Assembly: GCF_000143415.4 (NCBI RefSeq)
Contig: NW_003314381.1
Coordinates: forward strand, 369,851-433,850
Source of the DNA: Selaginella moellendorffii
Lineage: Eukaryota > Streptophyta > Lycopodiopsida > Selaginellales > Selaginellaceae
Reading direction: 5' to 3'
Length of the DNA: 64,000 bases
Part shown: piece after piece, positions 47,646-59,805 of the stretch
How positions within the stretch are numbered: position 1 is the first letter of the stretch
How the letters are laid out: each line of letters starts with the position of its first letter
The notes under the pieces: generated by a model
Told to the model about the DNA's origin: nothing
Databases searched by the model: none
The model's input: the letters and a program-made list of their open reading frames with translations, nothing else
Program-made: the position numbers and the translations under genes

Positions 47646-50012
47646 TCAGCTGTGCCGCTCCAATCTGTGAGGCCGCGACGCCGAGATGGAGCTGGAAGAA
47701 TCGCCCTCGCCCTCTTGACCCTCTCGATCGTCCTCGCTCGATTCCATCGTCTTGGCGGCGTCCAGCTGTGACGAGGATGGAGGAAGATCGTGGCCATCGC
47801 GCCTCCTCCTCTTGGACGAGGAGCTACTGCCATTGGAGGAGCTGGCGCGGTCGCGATCGTCGTCGCGCTCCTCGCGATCCTGCGGGACTTGGTGGAGCGC
47901 CAGCGACAGATGCCCAATCCCGGCATCTTTGAGGTTGTCGAGATTCAAGGGCGGGGAGGATCGCTTCCTGGCCGCATTGCCGCTGCTGCTGGCCAGATCC
48001 ACGCCGAAAAGCCTCGTCCCGGCGGTGGGAAGGGCCCCCTCGCCTCGATCAATCCTGCCCAATTGCCCCCCGCGAAACAGAGCACCGCCACCGCCTCCGC
48101 CACCATCGCTGGATCGCAGCGCCGCGCTATGGTCCTGGAACTGGAAGAGCCGCTGCTGGTGGAAGGGCGTGATCTCCTCGATGGGCACCGCCATGGGCGG
48201 TGGAGGAGAGGAAGAAGAATCGTTCTTGCCTGGAAGAGGCGGAGGAAATCTATACCCCGAGCCAGACGAAGAGAACTGGAACCACGGATGCGCCGCCGCC
48301 GCGGGTGGTGGTGGCGCCGCTGGGAGTGGATTGCCAAATCCTCCCTGCTGCCGCGAAGAAATCCCCCAATTGGATCGAGCTGCCGCGGCCGCGGCGGCAG
48401 CGGCGGAATTGATCATCATCTGCTGGTGGTGGTGGTGGTGCTGCTGGGCGGCGGCGGCGGCGGCTGCGTGGTGGTGATGATGTATCGAGGGATGAGCAGC
48501 GGCGCCGCCAGGAGGGACCGGTCTTCTCCGCCAGCTGATGTAGAGCTCCTGGCCTGGCCCCCGCTCGAAGGTGACGATGTCTCCGGCGTCGAGCTTCTTC
48601 TCCTTGACGAAGCGGCTCCATCCCTTAGTGAGGACGTAGCTCTGGCTGCTGTTCCAGTACGAGTAGCGGAACCTCCACACCTTGCCGGTGATGTCCTCGA
48701 ACGAGAGCAGCAATCCCTTCTCGTTGGCGGAGAGATCCAGCGGGAAGCAGCGCTCGGCGTGCTGCTTGGGGATCACCAGCCGGTTGAGCTTCCCCACGTC
48801 GCTGGGCGTGACCGCCTTGTCGAAGAGGTGCTCGCGGTGGACCGCGCGGGCGGCGGTGGCGGACGGCTTGGCTGGCGGGGCCGCTGCCGCTGGGTGGTGG
48901 ATCATCATCTGTGGATGATTCATCTCCCGCATCACAGCAGCCGCGCTGGATGATCGGAGCTGCTGCTGGTGATGATCCTGCCAGGAGTTCTTGGGGCCAA
49001 GGACTTGCTGGGAGCTCGAGGAGGAGGAGAATTGGTGGTGGTGAGCATGGTGGTGGTGGTGATTGTCCGGGACGATGGCGATGGAGGCCGCGGCTGCCTC
49101 GGCAGCAGCCGCCGCCACCGCGCGGGCGTGCGTGATCTTGCGGCTCTGGTCGAGCTCCTCGTCGTAGGTGTGGCGGCGGAGCATGTCCACGACTTGCTCC
49201 TTGGAATGCAGGCGGAGGAAGGAGGCCTCGGGATCGGAGTCGTGGACGGGGCGGAAGTTGGTCATGGCGTCGCGGCCACGGAATTTGATGGCGGCGCGGT
49301 CGTACGCTCGCGCCGCCTCCTCCTCCTTGTTGAACGTGCCCAGCCACACGCGCTGGTGCTTCTCGTAGATTTGCGCGCCCCATCGCCCGTTTGGCTGCGG
49401 CACCACGCCCTTGTACTGCGAAGAGGGCAGCTTGCCACTCTCGGAGCTCAGAACCATTGCGCCACCGCCGCCACCACCGCCACCACTTTTGGTGGTGGAA
49501 TTCATGGTGATGGACGTTTCTTGATCTGGATCCAGGATCATGAGAAGATTGCTGTTGTTGTTGTTGGTGGTGGTGGTGGTGGTGCCGCCACTACCTCCGC
49601 CAGCACCACCACCACCTGGATCTTGCTGGGACCTTTGCAATGCCTCCACCCAGCTATGGCTGCCGGAGGAATTCTCAGCCTGGTGCTTGATTGACACGGT
49701 CGCCATCTTGCTGGATTCGAATTTGGAGGCTTCGCTTTCTTCTACTGCTTCTTCTTCTTTCTCTTGCTCTTGTTCTTCCTCCTTTGCTTGCTTTGGAGCT
49801 TGCTGAATTGTCACTGCTGCTCGCGATCGTTGGTCGGTGCCAGTGGCGGTGGCGGATGATTTCTTGCGGGAATTTTCGTGGCGATCGGCGGTGAGGGAGA
49901 GCGTGAGTGTGACATCGGGATCTGATGGAGCTGCTCCTCCTGCTGGCGATGATCTTCGCTTTGCTACCGATGAGGTTGTTCGCTGGATTCCCAGTCCCAA
50001 ACCCAATCCCAT
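47646..50012 (-). CDS. RAV transcription factor (AP2/ERF + B3)
   Basis: A single-exon frame of 788 aa. One AP2 domain ([20 protein letters not shown]...[20 protein letters not shown]) is followed by one B3 domain ([46 protein letters not shown]). RLFGVDL near residue 690 is the RAV repression motif. AP2 binds CAACA and B3 binds CACCTG; RAVs are nuclear regulators of growth and stress. Typical RAVs have about 330-360 aa. This one is more than twice as long because of Ser, Gly, His, Gln and Ala runs between and after the domains. In frame only a TTG lies upstream, directly after a stop, so the ATG at 50012 is the start. Confidence 0.9.
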   Translation of the reverse strand: MGLGLGLGIQRTTSSVAKRRSSPAGGAAPSDPDVTLTLSLTADRHENSRKKSSATATGTDQRSRAAVTIQQAPKQAKEEEQEQEKEEEAVEESEASKFESSKMATVSIKHQAENSSGSHSWVEALQRSQQDPGGGGAGGGSGGTTTTTTNNNNSNLLMILDPDQETSITMNSTTKSGGGGGGGGAMVLSSESGKLPSSQYKGVVPQPNGRWGAQIYEKHQRVWLGTFNKEEEAARAYDRAAIKFRGRDAMTNFRPVHDSDPEASFLRLHSKEQVVDMLRRHTYDEELDQSRKITHARAVAAAAAEAAAASIAIVPDNHHHHHAHHHQFSSSSSSQQVLGPKNSWQDHHQQQLRSSSAAAVMREMNHPQMMIHHPAAAAPPAKPSATAARAVHREHLFDKAVTPSDVGKLNRLVIPKQHAERCFPLDLSANEKGLLLSFEDITGKVWRFRYSYWNSSQSYVLTKGWSRFVKEKKLDAGDIVTFERGPGQELYISWRRRPVPPGGAAAHPSIHHHHHAAAAAAAQQHHHHHQQMMINSAAAAAAAAARSNWGISSRQQGGFGNPLPAAPPPPAAAAHPWFQFSSSGSGYRFPPPLPGKNDSSSSPPPPMAVPIEEITPFHQQRLFQFQDHSAALRSSDGGGGGGGALFRGGQLGRIDRGEGALPTAGTRLFGVDLASSSGNAARKRSSPPLNLDNLKDAGIGHLSLALHQVPQDREERDDDRDRASSSNGSSSSSKRRRRDGHDLPPSSSQLDAAKTMESSEDDREGQEGEGDSSSSISASRPHRLERHS

Positions 50013-51155
50013 GACCGCTGCCGCCTCCAATTCTGACCACCGACCGGCTGCCGCCGAGCTGGATGATCCGGGAGCCTGGAATTTGGAAGCCAATCAGCCA
50101 TTGCAAAGCCAAAGAGAAAAAAAAACGAGAAAGAAACGAACTTGGAGATAAAACTAGCAGGTAGAAAGATAGAATTATCCAATCTTGTGCAAACGGGAGG
50201 AGTGAGAAGATCTCTTTCTCTACCTTGAAGTGTGGTGAGATTGTTTGAACCAAGGTCGTGGCCGCCATTAGTAAGTCTCGCTCTCCAGCGACAACTTCTT
50301 CTTCGCCTTGATCTCCAACTGGATCACTAGATCGCGAATTCCCGGAACTTTGCAACGATCTAACAGAAAACCATGCAAACCATTTGTTAGATCAATTGAC
50401 AATTGAGGGAGAGAGAGAGAGAGAGAGAGAGAGCGCGAGGAAAATCTCGTTTTTCCTGGTGGCGTGCGAGACACTCACTTGCCTGATTCCTCCTTCTTCT
50501 TGGTTCTTCTCAAGCTCTTCACTGGACACAATTTGATCCTTGATCTCTTGGTGACGATCCTCCTCCTCCTCCTCCTTGGTCGAATTGTTGTCACTCTCGG
50601 AAGAATTCTTTGTTTCGGTGCTAGTGCGATGCGATTTCTCCTCGTCCTCCTCCTGTTTGCTGGCCAATTCCTGTGCTTGCTCCGAGCTAGCCTGTCCAGG
50701 ATCCAGCTCAATTATATGCATATATATGCAATTAGCGCGCCAGCGAATCCAGCTAGCGAGCGCGCTCCGCCTTGCAAACACCCCGCCGCAACGAAGAAAT
50801 CATGCAGCGAAGGCAAGCAAGAGATGCTTCGCTTGAGCGCTGCTGGCGTCGGATCCAAGCAAATCCAATCCAGCAGGACCAAGCGCGAAAGCTTGCGCGA
50901 GGAGAAGAAGCCTCTTGGAAGGAAAGATCAGCGCCAATTCACGGAGAAGACCGACTTGAGGAGAGGAATTGGGGGAGAGAGAGAGAGAGAGCGTGTGAAG
51001 AAAGAGAGAGAGGGAGAGTGAGAGAGAGTGAGAGAGCGCTCGAGCGAGGAAGACGAAAGGAATTTCCTTGTTATTCTTTGTTTAGAGGATTGTGCTTTGG
51101 AGTGATGGATTGGAGGAGAGAAATTTGGAGTGGGGAGAGGGAATGCGGCTTTAAA
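50013..51155 (-). promoter_or_regulatory. Long 5' leader of the RAV gene with upstream reading frames
   Basis: A TTTAAAG element at about 51,150 suggests a leader near 1.1 kb. It contains long GA runs (50,408-50,434 and 50,975-51,030), a possible intron, and upstream ATGs. The longest upstream frame starts at 50721 and ends at 50392: it is Glu/Ser-rich (QEEDEEKSHRTSTETK) and has a GTGAGT donor inside. Whether it is a uORF, a spliced-in coding exon or noise is unclear. Confidence 0.35.
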
Positions 51156-51159
51156 GGGC

Positions 51160-53208
51160 CAGGGAGTGAGAAGGTTTGCCGATATGGGTAGAACACTTCG
51201 CTGGTGGTCAGGTTAGACAGCACAGCCAGCTAGCTGCTGCTTTTGGGGACGCACGCGTGGTGAAGCCGAGTAAAAACATCGTGAAAAAGATCAAAGAGGT
51301 TCCCAAAAAACAAACGTAGACAGAGGATGATGATCGTTTCCGCGGACAAATTTATATACAGCAGCATAAAAATCTTTGTAATAGTAGCTCCTTTTCTTTA
51401 ACTCAATTATTTGGGCATGTAAGCTAGACTGATTGAGATTCGTTGCTGTTGTTTGTGTTTTTCTTCCTTGTGTGCTTTTTTTTTTTTTTTTTCCCCCTTT
51501 TTTTTGCATTTTCTTATCTCTTATCCTTTTTTTATTTGTGTTTTGCCCCCTTTGACGAGCGAGTTGAGCTACTTAACTTTGCGTGTTGTTTGTTGTTTGC
51601 TGCCTCGCGTGGCTGCGGGAAGAAGCCGGGCGGTGCCACGAATTTTCGGCCAAGGAAGATTTATACCAAACTTTTCTGTACGTGGGAGTAAAACTCCGTT
51701 ACGTTTTCTAAACTTTTTTCTGAAATCAACTCAAATTGAAAAAAAAAAAAAAAAAAGGAGAAATGCTGAATCGAGTTGAGCTGGTTTCAAGTGGTGTTTC
51801 AGAAGCTGTTGTGTTGCTTTCTCAATCTTTATTTCCAAATAAATGTTTAGCAAAAAACGGATTAAAAGAGATTAAAATCTCAAAAGCTCGGGGGTGGTGG
51901 GCTCATGAGCGGCTGCCACGCGTCAAACCCCCCATGAAAGGCTGTACCTCAGCTGGCTGCAAGGTGGGGGACTCATATAATTGGAGATGATTGAGATGTG
52001 GCAAAAGTTTAGTTTTTCACCTTCTTTTTTATTTCCATTTTCCCCCTCTTCTTGTCTTGCAACTCTCAATCCAATCCTTAAATCCTCAAATCCCTTCATT
52101 CCCAATCTCATCTTCTTGTTTGCTGAGCCCCCTCTTTCTCATCTCTTTAGCTGATGCTAGCTTATAATTCTCCCTCATTCTTGGGAGGATCATGTCATCT
52201 CAAACAGTCCTAGCACCCCTACTGGTGAGCAATGCAAAGTGAAGTAAGCAACCCCAACACAATCAATCAATCACTCCTCCACTCAAAGCACCAATTACTC
52301 AACCTCTGAGTCAAACACAAGCAGGAAAAAATAAAGCAGAGAGGAAACTAGAAAAGTGAGATGCTTAACTTAAACTCATCACCTTCGCCTTGCTGTTGCT
52401 GGCCTTTGTTGTGTTGTGTGCTGCCACAGGATAGATAAGCTGCTGGAAGGCCCGCTTCTTTATTGGTCGCGTACAGAACTTGGCAATCTAGCGCCTGAGA
52501 CAAAGCTGGAAACGAAACCTGAGGACGAAGAAAAGGAGATAAATGCCAGGCAGAGAGAAAGAGAAAGAGAAAGAGGGTGCAAGCTCACGTACCACCGTTG
52601 TTGGTTATATGACAAGGCTACAGCGAAAAGCCGCCACAGCCCCCACAGTTGGTGAAACGTCAACAAACTTTGCCCGCTTTAAAATTCTCTCTTTTCTTCT
52701 CCTCGCCTTCTTGGGAGGTCTGCTGTCCTTCAGGTACCAAATCCACCTCATTCCCTTCTGTGCAGGCCATTCCAAAAGCTTCACAGGTAGATCTGCTTCA
52801 TTTTGTTGCGTGTAACAATCGCCAAGCTCCCTGCTGGTTAACAAACAAGTAGCAAAAGTTAGAGAGAGAGATAGGAAAGCAAAGGGGGGAAAAAGAAAAA
52901 GGAGAGACTTGGACCACACAGCGTCCTTTCTGTGTGAAAACGTATTTACCCATTGACGCCAGAGATTTGTAATGGATCGATTCAGCAGCCGCGGAGGTCA
53001 AACAAGTTGTGCTCCGACGTGTTTGCAAGGCCCACTTGACCCGGTTGTTGTCTAAGAGTTCTGCTGCGCTCAGTCTCTTCGTCCCTGATCCCCAAAAACG
53101 GCCCTTCACCCGTCCTCTCTTGGCAGCTTGCATTGCACCTATATCACCCCCGCCATGTGAAGGCGGCCGAGCAATGGCCACGTCTGTTTCACTTCACCCC
53201 CCGCACGC
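51160..53208. other. Intergenic stretch between RAV and the MTG1-like GTPase
   Basis: About 2 kb with T runs (51,478-51,495), an A run near 51,740 and GA runs near 52,555. One minus-strand frame at 52,798-53,130 is open for about 110 codons (MQAAKRGRVKGRFWGSG...) but has no recognisable domain. No other gene is visible. Confidence 0.55.
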
Positions 53209-54664
53209 TTAAGCACCCTCTGGAAGTATGTCCCACACGTATGATCCCAGCTTGCCACCCCTGTAAAACTGTAGCAGTCTTCTGGCAACTTTGTTGTACC
53301 CCTCGTATCCGTCCGACTGCGGGACTCTGAAGGTCTTTCGCAGCTCGTACATCTGGTTGTCGATCAGCTCTGTCATCGCGTCCTCGTCTTCCAGATCGCC
53401 GTCGAAGTTGATCATCAGGGAGGTAATAGCCTCGCGGACGGCTCGTTCCTGCGGGGAGCATCCTTTCTGCATCATTACAAGCATTAGAGTCCGTCCGAAA
53501 CCAAATGCTCGCTTCATTACCACTTCCCAGTGGCCGTAGTCTCTGGCATTTGGCTTTAGTTTCTTCGCAAACACTGGCCTTCGAATGTTTAGCAGCGCCA
53601 GCAAGTATCTGGCAAGTCGATCTTCGCCGATAACGGAGTCCTTGACAGCGCCTGGATAAGCACAAGACCGTGATCTTTTCCACGAGAGAAATTCACACGC
53701 ACCTGTTATAGCCAGCTTCAATCCAGTTTCCACACTCTTGATGTTCGGAATCAAAACTCCTGGTGTATCTAGCAAATAAATACTGGGACACTGACCTATC
53801 TATCAACAAAGATAGTAGTAAGATCTCCTATAAAAAAGACCAAAGAACTTATGTACCTTGAATCCTGAAATGATCTTGGTAACACCAGGAAGCGGGCCAA
53901 CTTGAGCCTTCTTAGGCCTGCCCTGCACTAAGATACAAACAAGCTCGTTACAAACCCAGAGAAACAATGAAGAAAAGGTCTACCTGTGGCCTGATATAAA
54001 GCATTCGTGAGCACAGACTTTCCAACATTTGGAATGCCGGCTATCATCACAAGAAGCGTGGCCTCCTTTTGGATAGCACCAGCTAAACGCTCCTTGATAT
54101 CAACAACCATCTGTAGTGTCCGAGCCATAAGAACCAACACAGAAAATTCCCACGAAAGAAAAACACGAAAAGAGCTCTTACACTGTGGACCGAGTGTTTC
54201 GAGTGAGCGTTTACATAGATGGGAACCTGGCCTTGAGCTTCAAAGTATTTCTTCCAATTCTGCCAAAACAAATCCACCTAAGAACATGCAAACACGATGG
54301 CACACACACACACACGCACACACACAACACTTACATGGATCATATTCGAAGACGCCAAATCCATCTTGTTCATCACAATGACATGCTTCTTCTTCGAAAT
54401 AAACTCTCCAAGCTCATCGTTCGCGGAGGAAAGCGGAATCTGCCACAAGAAAACCAAGAAACTAAAGCAAATCCTCCCACATTCTCACTCCCATACCCTA
54501 GCATCGCGAATTTCCAGCACCAGATCCACATACTTGAAGCGCTGCTGGATATCGCGCATCGCCTTGACCATATGCCCCGGATACCAGCAAACCTTGGCAT
54601 TACCGGCCGTCTGGAGCGCCATCTTCGTGATGAGATTGAGCTTCTTGGCCGCGGGAGCCGCCAT
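53209..54664 (-). CDS. Circularly permuted GTPase, MTG1/RbgA (SIN2, DAR GTPase) type
   Basis: Seven exons (54664-54497, 54439-54335, 54259-54182, 54110-53984, 53927-53857, 53799-53703, 53651-53209) encode 362 aa, phases consistent. The GTPase motifs come in permuted order: DAR at about 54-56, G4 NKMD at about 80, G1 GIPNVGKS near 143, GPLPGVT and then G3 DTPG near 196. WYPGHMVKAMRDI at the N-terminus is the YlqF/MTG1 signature. Members of this group assist assembly of the large mitochondrial (bacterial-type) ribosomal subunit; Arabidopsis SIN2 is the mitochondrial member. No clear presequence is visible beyond MAAPAAKKLNLITKM. All introns are 45-100 bp and GT-AG. Confidence 0.9.
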
Positions 54665-54899
54665 AACTCCGTGGACGAAGAAACGAAGAACCCTAAATCC
54701 GCGTAAAGTAAAACCAAGCTCTTGAAGATTTAATGTACAAGGCCTATCTTTCTCCTTTCGTAACATTTTCCTTTCTTTCTTTATGGTAGAGCCTTCTTCT
54801 ACCATGGTGGATTTGATCTTGAACTTCTCCATCTTCTTCTTCTTTACCATGGTTTCTTACACTTCCATGGCTTCATTCACTTCTTCCTCCTCGTGTTCG

Positions 54900-57142
54900 T
54901 CACGGCCTCAGCATTAACTTGCCAGTAGCATCGTGCTGGAGTTCCTCTTTCGGCCTCACCACCGGTATAATCACTGGCGATCCCGTCAAGAACTCTTGCC
55001 GCTCAGGCTTCACACCCTCGAGAGTTCTTCCAAACGAATCCCCCTCCGCCGCGGCAGTAACCTCCGGGGACGTGACCGCCGACGTCGCTGGAAGGCTGAG
55101 AGCCGAGTCGGATCCACCACTCTGGCTTGGAACCGAGCTCCCTGGCGGAGCTCCAAGCATGGGAACCATCTCCATTCCGCCAGCACCAGCACCAGCACCA
55201 CCACCGCCGCCGCCGCCGCTGCCACCGCCGCCATTCCTATCATGAGCATTGCTGTTCCTCGCGGCAGGAACATCGTGATTGTGCTTGCCTTCGTACGTAG
55301 TTATCACTGCTCTGGGATCATCACAGGCCCTCTCGACGTGCTTTCGCACCGGACATCCGAGATTGGTACACTTGTAGTAGCTCCTGGAGGAGAACCATAA
55401 ATGCACGCATTAAGACACACGAAAACTACAAGAACACTGTTCTTACCGGGGGTGTGGATTGCCTTTGACGACCTTTTGTCCATACTTGCGCCAGCGATAA
55501 CCGTCGTCCAGAATATCAACTTCGCTGGTCGTCTGCACGACCACTCGAGGCTCGCGGACATTCTTCGGAATGGGAGGACTCTCCCTGGACAGCTTTTCTT
55601 TTTTCCTGGGGATAAGAAACAAAAGAGAAAAAGGAGTTACTTGCGTACACGGCATTGAGAACTTGAGCTGCGTCTTACCTGCGTTTTCCATCGGGCTCAT
55701 CCTCGTCATCACTCCCAGACGATGATGAGTGCTCGCTGGCTCCACCATTCGACTGATTGCGGCCTACTTCGGTCTTGTCCGTGCTCCCGTTTCTTACGCT
55801 CAAAGACTTGGACATGAGGTTTGCCGCACTCATCGCCATTCTGCGAGTTGGCTGCGGCTTGGGATGGTTGTGTTCGCCTTCGTAGACTATCTCGGTAACT
55901 TGCCCGTCGGGAGAGCGCTCGACTTTCTTCTTCATCGGGCAATTCACGTACGTGCACTTGTAGTAGCTCCGAGGATTCTCACTGCCTTTCACCAGCTTCT
56001 GCCCGTATTTACGCCAATTGTATCCGTCGTCCGAGGATCTTTCCGCAGGAGGAGGAGGGGGCGAAGCTGAAGTCGTCCGGTTTTGGTCCGGTTGTGTGGG
56101 AGATTGTTTTTGCGGCTCCTGCTGCTTCTCTGCTTGGATATTTGCCGACAGTTGCAAGGATGTAGGTGGCAAAGGATCCGACTGTACAGGCGCGTGTCCT
56201 TGCGGTTTCTGCTGTAGCTGCGATTGTGTCTCGGCAAAACTCTGTTGTGAAAAGCTAAATGGAGCCTGAGCACGACATAACCAACGTTAGCGAAGAGAAG
56301 TACCAAGTACCAGTGAATAAAAATGAACACGTACCGCATTTCCAAAATTTCCCAGAGGCGACAACGAGTTGCGAGTTCCTGTCTTTGGGAAAGGCTTAAA
56401 GACAAAGCCCGAGCCGCCCCCATCCTGTTCTTTCACCTTGGAGTTTTCGCCGGGCTTGATTCCGTTCCCACTAAGCAAAGGAGGCAACGGGAAAGTACCT
56501 GTAGTTGGCGATGGTTCCGGCTGCTGCAATCACGAAAAAACCAGCCATGAATACAACTTTCCAACCAAGAGCGAGCAAAAAACGAGTGAGCGAGAAAGAG
56601 CGAGCGAGAAAACTCACATGAGATGTTGAAAGAAGAACTGGCGAATCCAGTAAGGTGGTTGGGCTGAGCCCCGGAGGAATTGTCACGCAAGGAGCTCTTG
56701 GAATCGGTAGGCGCGATGGAGGCATCGACTTGAAGCGTGCAGTAGACGGCCTGATTGGTCCTGACGCTGGCAAGCCACCGCTCTTGCAACTTTCCGCCGT
56801 AGTAGTCGCAGTTGTCGTCGAAGTTCTAGCCGCTAGCCTCTCGGCAAAGCTACCAGCCGTGGAAGAAGCCAGCAGCCTCGAAGAGATCCCATTCAAACCA
56901 TCTGTTTGCTTCTCGTCCGCCGTCATAGCTCCCGCTAGCAAGCTCGAGTAAGAAGCCGAGTTGTCGGCGTCGTGGTCGGCTAGAAAGTTTGCCATCAAGC
57001 TCATGGGACTTGGGCTGGAATCGCTGCTCTTTCCAAACGAATCAAGCGAGAGCCGACCCCGAGAAGGCGTTGGCTTGCGCAGCATAACGCCTCCACCCCC
57101 ATCCGCTGGACCAGCTCCACTCTCCTCCCCATCTAGCTTCAT
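54900..57142 (-). CDS. Group I WRKY transcription factor (two WRKY domains)
   Basis: Five exons (57142-56618, 56523-56335, 56265-55679, 55605-55447, 55383-54900) encode 647 aa. The N-terminal WRKY domain is [18 protein letters not shown] with a C-X4-C zinc site and HNH. The C-terminal one is [16 protein letters not shown], followed after the intron by [18 protein letters not shown] and GKHNHD. The intron inside the C-terminal domain falls after the PR codon, the position conserved across plants. The N-terminus has Ser-Pro clusters ([26 protein letters not shown]), the D-motif region that MAP kinases phosphorylate in WRKY33-like factors. It binds W boxes in the nucleus. Exon 2 starts at a tandem CAGCAG acceptor. 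A Gly run follows the second domain. Confidence 0.94.
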
Positions 57143-57969
57143 CTCCCGACCTATAATCTCACCCAGCGAGCGCAGCAGCCGCGATCTCGAGCACCATTTG
57201 CCAGAAATTTCTTCCCTGCGCTGACACGCGCCTTGAATTTCTTATCCCTGCTGTGCCAGTGGAGCTGCCAGCGGCCGAAATGCCGTGTTCCTGAGGGGAC
57301 CGCCCTGTTCACACTGCCCGCGCGAAACCCTGATTTCCCAGCGATCAGAGATCGATGCCGCCACAACCAGCGCTGACTCCGCGAGAGATCCGGCGGCGGC
57401 CAAATTCTTGGGGGATAACCTAGAAGAGATGGAATCGCGAGGCCATGGAGCTCATACCGGCGGCGAAGAACAAGGCGCTAGCTTGGATGCAAATTCCTCG
57501 CGCCGCCGCAGCGCAGCTTAGCTCGCGCCCCCTCCTCCAAAATGCGAGCGGTGAAAATTTCTCTCTCACGCTTCACAAAAACAAGGGGGATTCACGCAGA
57601 GCATTGTAAAAAATGAGTTGTCCTCGTACGTAAACATACTTCTTTGACCAAGGGGGCAATTTTTTAATGGCGGGGTTAAAAACAATGGGCCTGGGATGCC
57701 GCCACGTGGCACAACGCAAATCGCACGGTCGAGAATTCGTCCACTTTTAACTCATCGAAATAGAAGGTAACGGAAATGCAAGATCTTTGTAAAAAGAAAG
57801 AGGAAAAAAATCGCCAAAACTTCGGTCCATTGTTTTATGCTGAGCACGAGACGACGACGAAGAGTGATCTTAATCTCCAAAAACTTCCCTGAAAGTTTTG
57901 GAGAGAAAGGAGAAGGAAGTTTAGCCAAGAGCGATGGAGAAAACGAAAGAAAAGCTATAAGTTACCGCA
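57143..57969. other. Upstream flank of the WRKY gene
   Basis: About 830 bp between the WRKY start codon and the prohibitin stop. The first 400 bases are GC-rich, likely the WRKY leader. No gene is visible; the plus-strand frame at 57,285-57,521 is a chance frame in GC-rich DNA. Confidence 0.5.
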
Positions 57970-59377
57970 TTACTTCTTTCCTTTGCGCGTTGCCATGGCG
58001 TCGGCTTCGACGTCTACGCTGTGGAGATTGAGCAGCAGCGAGTCCGAGTCGAGGAAGAGCTTGTTTGCCGAGTTTGCGACGGTGTGAGCAATCTCCCGGC
58101 TGGCTTCGATGCGTCGCAGTGTCACAAACGCGGGATTGTTGGAGATGGCTTCTCCAATCAGCTGCGCGCTCTTTGCTTCTCCCTGTCAAGTTTGCAACAA
58201 CAAAGCCATGAAAAGAAGTAGAACATGGAAAAGGCAAATCTTTACGAAAGACTCACGGAGAAAAGGGAGTAAACAAGCTCATTGTTAAACAAGCTCATTG
58301 TCGAAGCGATAAAAATTAACAAAAAAAATCTTTGCAGCACCATCCACGAAACCAAGAAGAAAAGAAAGAACGAGGAAGAAGAACAAAGAGAGCAAAGAAG
58401 GAACAAAGAACGATGAAAAACAAAGAAAGAGAACGGGCAAGAAGAACAAAGAACGAAAACAAGGACATGCCTGAGCTCGGATGATGGCGCTGCGCTTGTC
58501 CTGCTCGGCTTTCTCGACGATGAACTTGGCACGCTCGGCTTCCTGTGCCGCGACTTGCTTCGCCTCAATGGCAGCCGTGAACTCCTTTCCAAACGTAAGA
58601 CCCGTGATGGAAACGTCGTCCAGAGCGATGTCGAATTGCGAGGCGCGCTCGGTCAGGATTCGTCTGATCTCCCTGCTCACCACCTACAAAACCCTGTGAG
58701 TACAAACTCGCAGAAACGCTCTTGCTCACCTCTCGCTGAGTGATGAGCTGACTTGCGTTGTACTGCGCAACCACCGACTTAAGCGTCTCGTGAATGATCG
58801 AAGGCAAGACCCTCTCCGCGTAGTCCTGTCCCAGGGTGCGATAGATCGACGGGAGACGGTCCGCGATCGGCCGTGTTAGAACACGAAGCGAGATTCTGAC
58901 CTGAGAGCAAGAACACAAAATCAGTTCCAGCCTCACGGAATGAACAAGAACTAGAAAAGTTCTCGTAGAACACACTAAAACGAACTGATCTTACCATCTG
59001 GAGATCCTTGCTGCCGGAAGTACTCTCGACCAAGTTGGGTCTAGCACGGACATCGTAGATCACTGGCCTGTCAAACCACGGCACCATCAAATGCGTTCCT
59101 TCGGGATAGACCTGGAAGGCAAAAGATCAATCGAACTCTACAAAAAGGGCGATCCCCGAAATAAAAGAGAGAGCAATGCGATGCTTGCGGCAAGCTCGCC
59201 TACCTTGTCCTTGACCCCGACGAGGCGATTGAAGACGATGGCGCGATGCCCGGCGTCCACATTGTACAAGCTGTTGGCGAGGGCGTAGATCCCCACACCG
59301 GCGACAGTGAGTACCTTGGCCAGCGCTCCCGCGGGGCCAGCGCCTGACGGCATCTTCACATTGCGGAAATTGTTCAT
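57970..59377 (-). CDS. PHB: Prohibitin (mitochondrial inner-membrane scaffold)
   Basis: Five exons (59377-59204, 59111-58995, 58900-58730, 58683-58471, 58182-57970) encode 295 aa. A short N-terminus with a hydrophobic segment ([19 protein letters not shown]) is followed by the PHB/SPFH domain: [37 protein letters not shown], then [18 protein letters not shown] and [14 protein letters not shown]. The coiled coil [27 protein letters not shown] follows. The length and features fit type II plant prohibitins, which form rings with type I partners in the inner mitochondrial membrane. The last intron starts with GC, not GT: only the GC donor keeps the conserved [11 protein letters not shown] junction. 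That intron is 288 bp and purine-rich. Confidence 0.92.
58470..58472 (-). other. GC splice donor of prohibitin intron 4
   Basis: Minus-strand exon 4 ends GAGCTCAG and the intron begins GCATGT at 58470. The alternative GT (three bases further in) would shift the frame and destroy the conserved C-terminus. GC-AG introns are a known minor class. Confidence 0.7.
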
Positions 59378-59805
59378 CCTCGCTGCGCCTCCACGCCTCC
59401 ACGCCTTCCACCTCGCAAAGGGTTAGGGCATCTGGGCGTGAGGGTTTTGGGTTTAAACTCCTAGACAGATTAGCCAAATAATTAATTAGGACTAAACGGT
59501 AGCTGCCCTAAGTCAAGGCATTTAAGGGTAAAGCTCCTGTGAAGTCAACGTCAAGTCAACTCCAGTCATAGATGATGTCTGGATTGCAAGAGAAGCTCAA
59601 AATATTCTACTTGATGAATGATCAATGCATGCGTTTCCTATAACAAGGATTTTGATAAGCAACATAGCCATTGATTTCCTTCCTACATTTGCAGTATGTT
59701 GATACAGATTTAATAATTTGTTTTATTAAAAATAAAGGAAAACTTGTCAAAGAAAACCTTCATGGCATTTTTTAAGCAAACATTCACTGATTTTTCACCA
59801 AATAA

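Noticed and set aside
47752-48953. Two long plus-strand frames across the RAV gene
   Set aside because: Low-complexity antisense shadows of the His, Ser and Gly runs of RAV.
52798-53181. 127-codon minus-strand frame
   Set aside because: It starts from GTG and has no recognisable domain. It lies downstream of the MTG1-like gene and is more likely chance.
57962-58237. Alternative reading of the last prohibitin exon using a GT donor
   Set aside because: It yields an Arg-rich tail unlike any prohibitin, while the GC donor gives the conserved one.
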